Shown here: one piece after another, positions 42,849 through 52,629 of the stretch
Layout of the letters: every line of letters starts with the position of its first letter
Numbering within the stretch: the first letter of the stretch is position 1
Assembly (NCBI GenBank): GCA_028288165.1
Contig: JAQBOG010000027.1
Span: forward strand, 1 to 54,966
Origin: Sphingobacteriales bacterium
GTDB taxonomy: Bacteria; Bacteroidota; Bacteroidia; Sphingobacteriales; Sphingobacteriaceae
Reading direction: 5' to 3'
DNA: 54,966 nucleotides
Notes under the pieces: model-generated
Databases searched by the model: none
What the model saw: only the letters and a program-made list of their open reading frames with translations
Told to the model about the DNA's origin: nothing
Position numbers and translations under genes: made by a program

Positions 42849-42954
42849 ATTTGGGCGTTCGGGCAGGCTTTCTGTTGCAATCTTTTTGCCCTTATATCCT
42901 GAGCCTGCCGAAGGAGGGGCAAAAAGGATTTTCACTACAATCCTTAACGCAAAA
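42849..42954 (-). repeat. Dispersed repeat family C, inverted copy
   Basis: It reads TTTGGGCGTTCGGGCAGGCT, TTGCAATCTTTTTGCCC, then GGGGCAAAAAGGATTTTCAC and TACAATCCTTAACGC, the reverse complement of the element at 35966-36049. Between the arms is an extra CCTGAGCCTGCCGAAGG segment. It lies in the gap after the NtrY-like kinase; a frame at 42827-43018 is only repeat translation. Confidence 0.65.
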
Positions 42955-43073
42955 TCCTAGCGAACTTTATAAACAAATTATTAAACATGGTTTTAAGCCA
43001 GTCACCCTTTCAAATTGAACTCCGGTTAAAATTCAGCCCATAAAAAGGTAATTAAACGGTTTTCATCCCACAA

Positions 43074-43107
43074 AAAAAACGCCTTGAAATAAATCAAAGC
43101 GTTTTTT
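43074..43107 (-). terminator. Bidirectional-looking terminator before the coiled-coil gene's 3' end
   Basis: AAAAAACGC-TTGA pairs with TCAA-GCGTTTTTT with flanking A and T runs on both sides. It lies 16 nt beyond the stop of the leftward gene ending at 43123 and would also stop rightward transcription from the kinase. Confidence 0.8.
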
Positions 43108-43122
43108 AAAATAAAAATTATA

Positions 43123-44049
43123 TTATTTCAAAGAAACCGATCCTCGTCCCATGGTATAACCATCTGCATATAATACTACCGTATAAGTTCCTTTAGAAAA
43201 ACTTCCTGGGTTTGTCCAATCAATAGAATAATCTTTCCCATCATTCGCAAACTCGATGGCAGATTTATAAGTGTATTGTAATTCATCTTCATCGGCTAAA
43301 AACATACCTCCGTTATCAGATACAATTAGGTTTCCACTCGGATCAATTACTCTGATATACACATCGTGCATCCCTTTTTCAGCGATTGAGTTATTTACTA
43401 CATTAAAATTTAAACGCAGTTTTTTAGTGGCGCTCGCTCTTGACACATCTGTTTCTTTTCCGCTGTTTTTAATTTTAATCGGAATTATACTAACATTTCC
43501 TGTTTTAATGGAGGCGGCGGCTTTTACCTTCGTACTTAATTCCTGATTTTGTTTCTCATATTCAGTGGCTTTAGCACTTACAGAATCCACCGTCGTTTTT
43601 AACGTATTACGTTCAACAGTTAAGGTAGCGTTCTGCTTTTTTAAGTCCTCAATATCGGCTGTGTATTTAGTAACAAAGTATCGTAACTGTTTAAGCTCTT
43701 CCTCTGCCTTTTTCAATTGTCCGTGAGTAAGTTTTCCTTTACTCAAATCTGCCCTTAAAGACGCAATTTTTGTCCGGGCCAATTCTTGTTCTTCTTTCAA
43801 TTGAGAAGACAGCTTTACATTCGAACTGTTTGAATTATCTAACTCAGCTTCAATCTTATCAATCTCCGTCTGCATAACCGTTTGTAGCCTGGCCTTTTCA
43901 TCCCCAAGAGTTACAACGCGTTCGCTCGCTTTTTTATCTTTAAAAAACAGATAGGCATTCGTACCAAGCAATGCTAGTATGACAACTATTAAAAAATAAA
44001 TTTTGTTCGAATCTTTACGAGGCTCAATGTCTTTATTGGTGCTTTCCAT
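43123..44049 (-). CDS. Membrane-anchored coiled-coil protein with C-terminal beta domain
   Basis: A 308-residue protein. A single membrane helix lies at about residues 17-36 (KIYFLIVVILALLGTNAYLF). A long coiled coil covers about 45-185 (DEKARLQTVMQTEIDKIEAEL, SLRADLSKGKLTHGQLKKAEEELKQL). A beta-sandwich-like domain follows from about 190 (NVSIIPIKIKNSGKETDVSRASATKKL split; YIRVIDPSGNLIVSDNGG). The layout suggests a periplasmic anchor or spacer, but I do not recognise a named family. It stands alone in a 400-bp-plus gap, ending at a strong terminator. Confidence 0.7.
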   Translation of the reverse strand: MESTNKDIEPRKDSNKIYFLIVVILALLGTNAYLFFKDKKASERVVTLGDEKARLQTVMQTEIDKIEAELDNSNSSNVKLSSQLKEEQELARTKIASLRADLSKGKLTHGQLKKAEEELKQLRYFVTKYTADIEDLKKQNATLTVERNTLKTTVDSVSAKATEYEKQNQELSTKVKAAASIKTGNVSIIPIKIKNSGKETDVSRASATKKLRLNFNVVNNSIAEKGMHDVYIRVIDPSGNLIVSDNGGMFLADEDELQYTYKSAIEFANDGKDYSIDWTNPGSFSKGTYTVVLYADGYTMGRGSVSLK

Positions 44050-44468
44050 AATTAATCTGAATAGGTACAGTCTAAATTAAATAAAAAAATTTTAAAATAT
44101 TTAGTGCTCATTAACCAATTAAATCCGGCATCATATAGCTTTGTTAGCGGACTAGTAAGAGACTAAATAAAGTATCTTAACACTCACACTACAAACAAGT
44201 TTAAAATATTTACCAATTATAGTGTAATTATGCCTGAGTATAGGGGTTTTTGTTACAATACAACTCTTTTTATGGCTGTTTTATTGTCTTTCGATTGTTG
44301 TGCATCTGCTTTTTTATAATTACGGTTAATCAAAAAGTTTGAACATACTCCCTTTAACAGTTTTAAAGCAACCTATATTTTATATTTTTCGTAAAGCATA
44401 AAATCAGTTTTATCCCGTTAGGATAACATATTATTTATCTTTGCAAATTCTTACCTACAGGTTTTATA
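44050..44468. other. Intergenic region upstream of the family-10-like hydrolase
   Basis: About 420 bp of AT-rich DNA with no gene that I can support. TATCTTTG at 44436-44443 matches the TAnnTTTG box and lies 26 nt before the ATG at 44469, so it is the likely promoter of the hydrolase gene. The rest holds no clear structured element. Confidence 0.5.
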
Positions 44469-46025
44469 ATGTTTAATAAATCGTTTACACTTTCAATTAT
44501 TATAATACTTCTCAAAACAAGTATAACATTTGCTCAAGATACCACAGTTTTGGTTCCCAAACGTGAGTTTAGAGGCACATGGCTAGCTACGGTAGCTAAC
44601 ATTGATTGGCCTTCACGCCCAGGATTATCTACCGAAGCACAAAAAAGTGAGCTGATAAACATATTAAACAATCATCAACGGAGCGGAATTAATGCTATCA
44701 TGCTTCAAGTACGGCCCGTTACCGATGCTTTTTATGGAGTAGGTAATGAATTATGGAGCCGATATTTAACGGGCAAACAAGGTCAGGCACCGATGCCCTT
44801 TTATGATCCTTTGAGCTTTGCGGTAGAAGAATGCCATAAACGTGGTATGGAATTACATGCCTGGTTTAACCCATATCGGGCAACCATGGATTTAATTGAA
44901 TCGCACACCAGCTATAATCATATTACGCGAACCAAACCAGAATGGTTTTTTGTATATAACGGCCAGAAGTTGTTTAACCCGGGCATTCCCGAAGTACGTG
45001 AGTACATTATTCAGGTTATTATGAACGTGGTGAGAACCTATGATATTGATGCGGTTCATTTCGACGATTATTTTTACCCATATCCTGAAAAAGGAATGAC
45101 CATTAGAGATCAGGAAACCTTTAGAGAATATGGTGCTGATTTCGAGAATATTGGAGACTGGCGCAGACATAACGTTGATACACTAATCCACAATCTGTCT
45201 GACAGCATTCACACCGCCAAGAAGTACATGAAGTTTGGAATTAGCCCTTTTGGTATTTGGAGGAATATATCCCAGGACCCCGAAGGTTCAGAAAGTAATG
45301 GATTGGATGGTTATAGTCAATTATATGCAGATGCCAGAAAATGGATTAAAGAAGGATGGATTGATTATATAAATCCACAGGTTTATTTCCCATTCTTTTA
45401 CAGAGCTGCTCCTTATGAAAAATTAGTTGATTGGTGGAGCAATAATACCTTTGGTAAGCATTTATACATTGGCCAGGGGGCTTACCGAGCCATGGAGAAA
45501 AAAGAAGGATGGCGAGAAAAAACGCAAATACCAGATCAAATAAGATATTTAAGGACCAATACCAGAGTTCAGGGTAGTGTGTTTTTTAGCTCAAAATCTT
45601 TAAGAGACAACCTTGCGGGAGTTAATGATTCTTTACGAACAAACTTTTATAAGTTACCAGCTTTGCAACCTGCTATGTTATGGCTGGATGGTGTGTCGCC
45701 AAACATTCCTCGTGATTTAAGAGTACAAGTGGCAGAAAAAAATGTTCAGTTGAGTTGGGAAAAACCATTAACAGCGAAAGATGGAGACATTGCTTACGGT
45801 TATGTAGTTTACCGATTTAATGAAGGTGAGCATATCACCATTGATAATCCAAAGAACATCCTTAAAATTTCTTTTGATGCCTCACAAACCACTTTCACTG
45901 ACATGGAAGTATTACCAGACAGCCGGTATACCTATTTAGTTACCGCAATTGACAGGCTAAAAAATGAAAGTGAAAGCTCTAATCTGGTTGGCATTAAAAC
46001 TACTGCAACAACAGAAGCCAAATAG
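44469..46025 (+). CDS. Secreted family-10-like glycosidase (GHL10/DUF187)
   Basis: A 518-residue exported enzyme. The signal peptide is MFNKSFTLSIIIILLKTSITFA. The catalytic TIM barrel (about 30-400) begins KREFRGTWLATVANIDWPS and includes GINAIMLQVRPVTDAFY, GMELHAWFNPYRA, FNPGIPEVREYI, VHFDDYFYPYP with acidic catalytic candidates, and WIDYINPQVYFPF. A C-terminal fibronectin-like domain (PRDLRVQVAEKNVQLSWEKP and later PDSRYTYLVTAIDR) ends the chain. Relatives such as YngK act on peptidoglycan-like or N-acetylated sugars, but the substrate here is unproven. Its stop abuts the stop of the convergent DUF1835 gene with no spacer. Confidence 0.88.
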   Translation: MFNKSFTLSIIIILLKTSITFAQDTTVLVPKREFRGTWLATVANIDWPSRPGLSTEAQKSELINILNNHQRSGINAIMLQVRPVTDAFYGVGNELWSRYLTGKQGQAPMPFYDPLSFAVEECHKRGMELHAWFNPYRATMDLIESHTSYNHITRTKPEWFFVYNGQKLFNPGIPEVREYIIQVIMNVVRTYDIDAVHFDDYFYPYPEKGMTIRDQETFREYGADFENIGDWRRHNVDTLIHNLSDSIHTAKKYMKFGISPFGIWRNISQDPEGSESNGLDGYSQLYADARKWIKEGWIDYINPQVYFPFFYRAAPYEKLVDWWSNNTFGKHLYIGQGAYRAMEKKEGWREKTQIPDQIRYLRTNTRVQGSVFFSSKSLRDNLAGVNDSLRTNFYKLPALQPAMLWLDGVSPNIPRDLRVQVAEKNVQLSWEKPLTAKDGDIAYGYVVYRFNEGEHITIDNPKNILKISFDASQTTFTDMEVLPDSRYTYLVTAIDRLKNESESSNLVGIKTTATTEAK

Positions 46026-46814
46026 TTAATTAACGCGGGGAATTAAATTTTTATTTACCAGCTCTTTCAGGCAGGTATCTATCTGGGCATCGCCCATGCC
46101 GTATATGGCTGTGGTTTTCCAAAATTCGTTGTAAATTTCACTACGGCTTGTTATACCAGAATTTGTGATACTTATTAGCAAGTTATCAATGGAGTTTAAT
46201 CCGGTTTCTTCATCTGGAAAACGCTCTAGGTGAGCTTGTAGTGCCGGTTTTAGTTTATCCAATTGCCCAAACGGAAAGTCTAGCAAGTGTTCGATCTCTT
46301 CTTTTTCACCTTTCGCGTATGCCACCCATGCCGTCGATGCCATCGTTAAATCGCTTTGAGTGAGGGTGACCTTATCTAAGATCAATTCTGCAAGCTCTTC
46401 AGGTGATAACTGACCAATACCTCTAAAATCTGGGTAATGGGGATGACTATCAGGGCAAACAAGCGAAATAACAGTATTGCCAAGGTTTCTTTTATTAAGA
46501 TAATCTAATAGGAAAATAAGGTTTATCTGGCAAAACAAATCAAACTCAAACCAAAAGATCACTTCATCATATTGGGTACACGTCTTAAGTCTATTAAACT
46601 CATATATCACTTTGCGATTATAATCTGCAGGCTCAGAATTGTATGTGCTCTTTATCCATTTTGAGCGATTGTAAAAGAAATCGTGGTAGGTATCTATCTT
46701 ATCAACTGGCCCTTCTGACAAAACTTCACGCCACACGATAACATCACCAGGCAAGCCAGTTTTCTGGAACTTGAATAAGGTGGCGTCGCCGTTTAAAATA
46801 TGCAGAAGTTTCAT
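46026..46814 (-). CDS. DUF1835 domain protein
   Basis: A 262-residue protein opening with the DUF1835 signature LLHILNGDATLFKFQKTGLPGDVIVWREVLSEGPV (residues 3-37). CTQYDEVIFWFEFDLFCQINLIF, then TVISLVCPDSHPH, follow. A helical C-terminal half ends AIYGMGDAQIDTCLKELVNKNL. Function is unknown; some family members lie near stress genes. Its stop (46026-46028) directly adjoins the hydrolase stop at 46025, so neither gene has room for a terminator. A heptamer-type repeat tract precedes the start. Confidence 0.8.
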   Translation of the reverse strand: MKLLHILNGDATLFKFQKTGLPGDVIVWREVLSEGPVDKIDTYHDFFYNRSKWIKSTYNSEPADYNRKVIYEFNRLKTCTQYDEVIFWFEFDLFCQINLIFLLDYLNKRNLGNTVISLVCPDSHPHYPDFRGIGQLSPEELAELILDKVTLTQSDLTMASTAWVAYAKGEKEEIEHLLDFPFGQLDKLKPALQAHLERFPDEETGLNSIDNLLISITNSGITSRSEIYNEFWKTTAIYGMGDAQIDTCLKELVNKNLIPRVN

Positions 46815-46862
46815 GATAGATATGAGTATTGAGATGTGAGTATTAAGACTATAGCATGGGTT
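46815..46862. repeat. Heptamer-type repeat tract upstream of the DUF1835 gene
   Basis: Read on the minus strand the units are TCTTAAT, ACTCACA, TCTCAAT, ACTCATA and TCTATC, preceded by AACCCATGCTATAG. The AACCCATGCT block and unit type are shared with the tract before prfH (4186-4245). It abuts the ATG. Confidence 0.6.
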
Positions 46863-46918
46863 ACAAATTGATGGATTTAAATATAATTAAAACTTTGCAG
46901 GTAGCTGATGTTTTGCAA

Positions 46919-46952
46919 AAAGAAAGCCAATGAAAATTCATTGGCTTTCTTT
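46919..46952 (-). terminator. Terminator of the M16 peptidase gene
   Basis: AAAGAAAGCCAATGAA pairs with TTCATTGGCTTTCTTT (46919-46934 with 46937-46952), a 16-bp perfect stem whose A-rich left arm gives a T-run on the minus strand. It lies 20 nt past the peptidase stop at 46973. Confidence 0.85.
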
Positions 46953-46972
46953 AAAAATTATAAATATTTGAT

Positions 46973-49837
46973 TTATTTTTTCTCAGGCAACAACTGTAAA
47001 CGAATAAAATTATCACCACTTAAATACTTGTTAGCGGTTTGCTTTAAGTTCTCAGGAGTTACCTTTTTTAACGAATCAAGGTAATTAAGAACATCCTTCG
47101 GATCTTCATTATTCTGCAATTGTCCGCTTAAATAACCTAACCAAAATCCATTTTCTTTTAGTTGAGTTTCGGTTGTACGGCGTTCTTCTGCTTTAAATTT
47201 TTCAACGTCAACAGGTTGTGCGCCGTTCTTTTTAACTTTTTCAATTTCATCCAATGTGGAGGCAACCAGCTTATCTAAATTTTCTGGAGCACAGGAGAAA
47301 TTGATGTAAAAGCTATAGCGTTGTCTAGGATATTTTACATAATTCGCCCTGGCTCCAACACCGTATACACCACCCTCATCTTCACGCAAACGTTCTATTA
47401 GTTTGATGTTTAACACTTCTGCTAAGGCATCTAATTGATTATTATTTTCTTCATTAAAGGTATACTCACCACTAAATACCAAACGTACGGCTACTTTTGG
47501 CTCCCTGCCTTTGTATACCGATTTGGTTATTTTACCAGCCGGGATATGGATGCCTAAATCTTTGCCTAGTTCTTTGCGATTAATTGCCGGCAAGCTGCCT
47601 AAGTATTGCTCTAATAAAGGTTTAATTTTTTCTGCGTCAAAGGCTCCAACGAAAGTGAAGGTAAAATCACTGGCATCTGCAAAACGTTCTTTATAAATTT
47701 CATAAGCCCGATCCAAATTAACTTGCTCCACTTTTTCCACACTTGGCCCTGTTCTGCGAATATTATAATTACCTAAAATTGCAGCTACTGAATCAGAAAA
47801 AACACTGCTCGGATTTTCACTTCTGTTTGCTAAGCCACCTTTTTGTTGCAAAATAATTCCCTTAAAAATCTCCGGATCTTTGCGAGGTTGAGTAAAATAC
47901 AAATACGTTAATTGCAAAGCGGTTTCTAAATCTTTAGGAGTTGCATATCCCGATATTCCTTCTGTTAATTCAGAAATAAAAGGTGACACATATGCCTTTT
48001 TCCCATTCAAATATTTTGGTAATTGAACTGAGTTAAATTCTCCAAGTCCGCTAGCACTTACAATACTTGCTGCATTATTGGCCGATTGAAAATCTGCATC
48101 GCTATATAATGAGGTACCACCAGGGCTAAATGCCGAAAAAGTAATCTCATCATTTTTAAAATCAGTTGGTTTTAAAACAACTTTTACACCGTTGCTCAGT
48201 GTTAATTCGGTAACTCCGATTTCAGGCACCTTCTTTTCACTTACTACTTTTCCCGGAGCAGGCTTGGTGGCTAATAAAGGTTTGTCTAAAACTTCATCAT
48301 TATAGGCAGAAACACTTTCTTGTTTTACGTTCGTGATCCATTGATTTACTGTAGCCTCTGAGGGTAAAATTGCTTTATCTTTTTCAGGCCCCATTATAAT
48401 TACATCGCGGTTTACGTCAGTGATGTATTTTTTAGTTAAGCTATTCACTTCGGCAAGCGTAATTCCAGGAGTTACTGTTTTGGCTAAATCGTATTCATAT
48501 GTAATACCTGGACTAGCTTCCTTATTCAAGAAATTCCGTAAATATTCATTTACAAAATTGTCTGACGAAGTTTTATCTTTCTCTTTAACCGCCGACTCCA
48601 TGCTGATCAAATACGCTTCTTTGGCCCTGTTCAGTTCAGTTTGGGTGAAACCATATTTCTTAACTCTTTCTGTTTCGGTTAAGATCGTTTTAAAACCTTT
48701 TTCAAGTTCACCTGGTTTAGCTACAACGTAAGCCGTATAAGCATCTAATCCCGCAAGGAAACCACTGATATTTGCCCCTCCTTGTAAAAACGGCGGGTTA
48801 GCCTGTTTGGTTAATTCAGAATATCTATCCTGAATCATTTGGTTAAACAGGTTGCGGATGATGCTATTACGATAGTCCGTTCTGGTAATCAACTTACTTT
48901 GCGGATGTTTAATTAATATTTGAGCTACCGTTACAGGGAACTCATTATCAGTAACCACGATAAACTGATTTTTATTTAGCAAGGGAATGGTATAATCCGT
49001 CCGCTCTTTTTGTTTAGCTGGATTTTTGAGGTCAGAAAACTTTGTTTTTATCAGTTGTTCGATCTGATTTACATCAATATCTCCAACTACAATTAAAGCT
49101 TGCAAATCCGGGCGGTACCAATCTTGATAAAACTGTTTAAAAGTTGCCTGCTTTGCGGTTTTTAGAACTTCCTCTGTCCCGATAGGCAAACGATTTGAAT
49201 ACCGCGAATTATTAAACAACATCGGAAGATATTTATCCTGCATCCGTTGTTGAGCACCCTTACCCAATCGCTTTTCTTCTAAAACAACGCCTCTTTCCTT
49301 TTCAATTTCGGCAGAATCAAGAGTCGCAGCCTGAGCCCAATCACGCATAATCTGAAATCCATTTTTCACAATTTCAGGATCATCACTTGGGATTGGCAAT
49401 TGATAAACTGTTTGGTCAAAACTAGTGTAGGCATTTAAATCTGCACCAAATCGTACCCCTGATTTTTGGAGATAATTAACCAATTCGTTTTTAGGGAAGT
49501 TAGCCGTACCGTTAAAACTCATGTGCTCTATAAAGTGAGCCAAACCGCGTTGATCTTCATTTTCTAAAATAGAGCCTACTTTGTTAGCCAAATATAATGT
49601 AACCCGGTTTTTAGGTTCTACATTTTTACGGATATAATAGGTAAAACCATTCGCCAGTTTACCGATTCTAACGTTTTTATCGAGCGGAATTACTTCACTT
49701 ACAGATTTTGATTGTACAACATGTTTAACCGGGTGTTTTGGTTTTATCTGAGTTTTGGTTTGCGCAACACCCTCATATGCGGAAACAGAAAGCGCTATCG
49801 CGATAGCACAAGTAAATAACTTATTATATGATTTCAT
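46973..49837 (-). CDS. Periplasmic M16-family (insulinase-like) metallopeptidase
   Basis: A large zinc peptidase of 954 residues from the ATG at 49837; an ATG five codons further upstream (49852) is possible but the chosen start gives a normal signal peptide (MKSYNKLFTCAIAIALSVSA). The inverted zinc motif HFIEH is complete (H101, E104, H105), with a downstream helix EIEKERGVVLEEKRLG supplying the third ligand. The second M16 half (from about 540) contains the usual inactive partner domain with SGLGEFNSVQLPKYL and FVGAFDAEKIKPLLEQYLGSLP. It would degrade peptides in the periplasm. It stands alone with its own terminator. Confidence 0.93.
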   Translation of the reverse strand: MKSYNKLFTCAIAIALSVSAYEGVAQTKTQIKPKHPVKHVVQSKSVSEVIPLDKNVRIGKLANGFTYYIRKNVEPKNRVTLYLANKVGSILENEDQRGLAHFIEHMSFNGTANFPKNELVNYLQKSGVRFGADLNAYTSFDQTVYQLPIPSDDPEIVKNGFQIMRDWAQAATLDSAEIEKERGVVLEEKRLGKGAQQRMQDKYLPMLFNNSRYSNRLPIGTEEVLKTAKQATFKQFYQDWYRPDLQALIVVGDIDVNQIEQLIKTKFSDLKNPAKQKERTDYTIPLLNKNQFIVVTDNEFPVTVAQILIKHPQSKLITRTDYRNSIIRNLFNQMIQDRYSELTKQANPPFLQGGANISGFLAGLDAYTAYVVAKPGELEKGFKTILTETERVKKYGFTQTELNRAKEAYLISMESAVKEKDKTSSDNFVNEYLRNFLNKEASPGITYEYDLAKTVTPGITLAEVNSLTKKYITDVNRDVIIMGPEKDKAILPSEATVNQWITNVKQESVSAYNDEVLDKPLLATKPAPGKVVSEKKVPEIGVTELTLSNGVKVVLKPTDFKNDEITFSAFSPGGTSLYSDADFQSANNAASIVSASGLGEFNSVQLPKYLNGKKAYVSPFISELTEGISGYATPKDLETALQLTYLYFTQPRKDPEIFKGIILQQKGGLANRSENPSSVFSDSVAAILGNYNIRRTGPSVEKVEQVNLDRAYEIYKERFADASDFTFTFVGAFDAEKIKPLLEQYLGSLPAINRKELGKDLGIHIPAGKITKSVYKGREPKVAVRLVFSGEYTFNEENNNQLDALAEVLNIKLIERLREDEGGVYGVGARANYVKYPRQRYSFYINFSCAPENLDKLVASTLDEIEKVKKNGAQPVDVEKFKAEERRTTETQLKENGFWLGYLSGQLQNNEDPKDVLNYLDSLKKVTPENLKQTANKYLSGDNFIRLQLLPEKK

Positions 49838-49886
49838 AGAATGAATAAACATTGTTTGCCGAAAGATACGTTTTCTCGTATCGGAG

Positions 49887-51047
49887 TTAAACTTTGATGA
49901 TTATTTTTTTATTGTACATCATCCAAAGAATTAGAAGCCATATTAATACAAAAGTTACAGCATAAACTAAAGATGCATTTACTGGAGAAAAATAAGGAAT
50001 AATGAAGGTTTGATAGGCATAAGGGATTAAACCAAGTTTTATACCACCGGGCGTTGTGACTTTAATTAAGTTTATTAATTGAGGTAAAATTGCCGATAAA
50101 AAGAACACAGCAATGGCATTCACTCCAAATACCACGAAAGGCCTTGTTACAGATTTATAGTGGTTTACATCAATAATCCAATAACAGAAAGCTAAGCTTA
50201 TAGTGGCAAGTCCACCCGCAAATAATACATAAGAGCTCGTCCACAAAGCCTTGTTGATGGGGAAAAACAAATCCCAAATTAGGCCTAAAATTACCGCAAG
50301 AAACCCAACGCTAAACATCCAGGAAATCTTTACTGCATCATCTTTATCTTTTCGTTTCAACCATTTGCCAACTAATAGGCCAAACAAGCCGGTTGACACT
50401 GCAGGTAAAGTCCCTAATAAACCTTCCGGATCCCATGTTTTAGATGAACTCCATAAATGGGCTTCGGTAAAAATGGATCTATCAATCCAGGCACCCATAT
50501 TTGTTTCCTTTTCCAAATTCGCAGCACCAACACCTGGCACCGGTATGAATGTCATAATCACCCAATAAATAATTAATATGATTATCAAAGTTCGAAATTG
50601 TGTTTTGGTACTGGTCTTCAAAAACATCCAGACAGTGATAAAAAACACGATCGCAATCCGTTGTAAAACTCCTGGTATTCTTAAAGTAGGAAAAACCTGT
50701 GCGGGATCTTTTAATAAGATTCTAAAAGATTGTATGATTAATCCTAAAATAATTAAGATTATGGCTCTTTTCGCAGCGGTAAATAAGAGCTTATTATGGT
50801 CTGCAGCAATTTCCTTTTTGCTTCCCAGCGCAAAGCTGATGGAAACACCAACAATGAACAAAAAGAATGGAAAAATTAAGTCTGTAGGAGTACAGCCATT
50901 CCATTCTGCGTGCTCTAAGGGAGGATATATATGGCCCCAATCACCGGGGTTATTTACCAGAATCATTGCGGCAACAGTGATCCCTCTAAAAACATCTAAG
51001 GATAATAATCTGGCAGGAGATTTTTGAAGTAGAGCTGGTTCTGACAT
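49887..51047 (-). CDS. HGSNAT/NagX-like membrane acyltransferase (DUF5009)
   Basis: A 386-residue integral membrane protein with roughly ten helices. The N-terminal motif SLDVFRGITVAAMILVNNPGDWGHIYPPL followed by HAEWNGCTPTDLIFPFFLFIVGVSISFALG is the hallmark of the heparan-alpha-glucosaminide N-acetyltransferase family, with its active-site histidine in the first loop. Later come WDPEGLLGTLPAVSTGLFGLLVG and FVVFGVNAIAVFFLSAIL. Bacterial members are thought to acetylate amino sugars at the membrane. It could serve cell-wall or glycan metabolism near anmK, but it is on the opposite strand. Confidence 0.85.
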   Translation of the reverse strand: MSEPALLQKSPARLLSLDVFRGITVAAMILVNNPGDWGHIYPPLEHAEWNGCTPTDLIFPFFLFIVGVSISFALGSKKEIAADHNKLLFTAAKRAIILIILGLIIQSFRILLKDPAQVFPTLRIPGVLQRIAIVFFITVWMFLKTSTKTQFRTLIIILIIYWVIMTFIPVPGVGAANLEKETNMGAWIDRSIFTEAHLWSSSKTWDPEGLLGTLPAVSTGLFGLLVGKWLKRKDKDDAVKISWMFSVGFLAVILGLIWDLFFPINKALWTSSYVLFAGGLATISLAFCYWIIDVNHYKSVTRPFVVFGVNAIAVFFLSAILPQLINLIKVTTPGGIKLGLIPYAYQTFIIPYFSPVNASLVYAVTFVLIWLLILWMMYNKKIIIKV

Positions 51048-51287
51048 ATTTTTAGATTATTAACCTTAAGCCAATTTGTACATTTTCTAAGAACTTAAAG
51101 AAGCAAGAAAGTTTTTCAAAACAGGTTAATTAGTACATTCGATTCAGGAACAACTTGTATTAACAGCTTATATAAAATAAATATATTACATTTTACACAG
51201 TTGTATCTGTTTCGTTTACTTAATGTCTATAAAATTATGGTTCAAAAAGTTTTATACCTTCATTCATCCCACAATTGATTTATTATC

Positions 51288-52484
51288 ATGAATTTAAGCG
51301 TTAAAAAATTATATACAATAGGGGGTAAAAAGGAAAGGAAAATAATTGGCTTGATGTCTGGCACCTCGCTCGATGGCTTGGATATCGCATTATGCATTTG
51401 TAAAGGAAGCGGCTTAGATACAGACATTAAGATTTTAAAATTTTTGACCGTGCCTTATGAAAAAGCATTTAAGGACGATGTAAAGAGCATATTTTCTAAA
51501 AGAGAAGCAGATCTCCAAAAAATTTGTTTACTAAATGCGTTGATCGGAACGATACATGGTGAGATGATTCTCAAAACTTTAAAGGCTTGGAACATAGAAC
51601 CACAAGAAGTGGATTTGATTGCTAGTCATGGCCAAACGATTTATCATGCACCAAAATCATTACATGGACTAGCAGATTATCCAAACGCCACTTTACAAAT
51701 CGGCGACGGAGATCACATCGCCGTTAAAACCGGTATAATAACGGTAAGTGATTTTCGACAAAAGCATGTAGCTGCAGGTGGTGAAGGCGCTCCGTTGGCT
51801 GTATATGGTGACTATTTACTTTTTTCTAAACTAGGTGAAAATCGAATCATGTTAAATATTGGTGGCATATCAAACTTTACCTATTTGCCCGGCGATTTAG
51901 GCTTTAGTGAGATGTTTTCGACTGATATTGGCCCCGGAAATACCTTAATAGACCAGTATATTCAGAAATATTATAGCGGTTTACAGTATGACGAGAACGC
52001 CAGGTTAGCTAAAACCGGAAAGATAAATCAAGAGCTACTTGGCGCTTTACTCTTACACCCATTCCTGGATTTGCCTTTACCAAAAACCACCGGGCCAGAA
52101 TTATTTAATCTGGACTACTTACAAAAAGCGCAAGAAATATCAGAAACGTTGCAGCTAAAAAATGAAGACATTTTAGCTACTCTCTGTTTATTCACGTCGC
52201 AAGTAATTGTTAATGCCTTAAAAAGTGGCTTTGAACAAAAGGAGTTAACTGTTTATGTGAGTGGTGGTGGAATGCATAACCCTTTAATTATGCAGCATTT
52301 AAAAGATCTATTACCAAACCTCCATTTTTATACAACAGCCGAATTAAATATCAACCCAGACGCTAAGGAAGCCGTTTTATTTGCGTTGCTGGCTAATGAA
52401 AGTGTTGCTGGCGGAGATGTTAATTTTGGAAGTTCACGAAAGTTGCCTTCTGTTTGCATGGGGAAAATTTCAATGCCTAATTAA
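51288..52484 (+). CDS. anmK: Anhydro-N-acetylmuramic acid kinase
   Basis: A 398-residue sugar kinase that phosphorylates and opens 1,6-anhydro-MurNAc from recycled peptidoglycan. The phosphate-binding loop is GLMSGTSLDGLD (residues 21-32). Later marks are VDLIASHGQTIYH, VSDFRQKHVAAGGEGAPL, NIGGISNFTYL, STDIGPGNTLIDQY and VYVSGGGMHNPLIM, all typical of AnmK. It is complete, with start at ATG 51288. Its role in cell-wall recycling is well established for the family. Confidence 0.95.
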   Translation: MNLSVKKLYTIGGKKERKIIGLMSGTSLDGLDIALCICKGSGLDTDIKILKFLTVPYEKAFKDDVKSIFSKREADLQKICLLNALIGTIHGEMILKTLKAWNIEPQEVDLIASHGQTIYHAPKSLHGLADYPNATLQIGDGDHIAVKTGIITVSDFRQKHVAAGGEGAPLAVYGDYLLFSKLGENRIMLNIGGISNFTYLPGDLGFSEMFSTDIGPGNTLIDQYIQKYYSGLQYDENARLAKTGKINQELLGALLLHPFLDLPLPKTTGPELFNLDYLQKAQEISETLQLKNEDILATLCLFTSQVIVNALKSGFEQKELTVYVSGGGMHNPLIMQHLKDLLPNLHFYTTAELNINPDAKEAVLFALLANESVAGGDVNFGSSRKLPSVCMGKISMPN

Positions 52485-52629
52485 GTTTGATGAATTTCAG
52501 TTTAGGTGTCATGTTGAGCGAAGTCGAAACATCATTTATGCAATTACAAGAATTCAATTATTAGATTCACATTTTAATAAATGAAGAAAGTTATATTTAT
52601 ACGATACGTTTATGTAAAACAAGTCTCCA

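Noticed and set aside
42827..43018. 63-codon open frame after the NtrY-like kinase
   Set aside because: It consists mostly of an inverted family C repeat.
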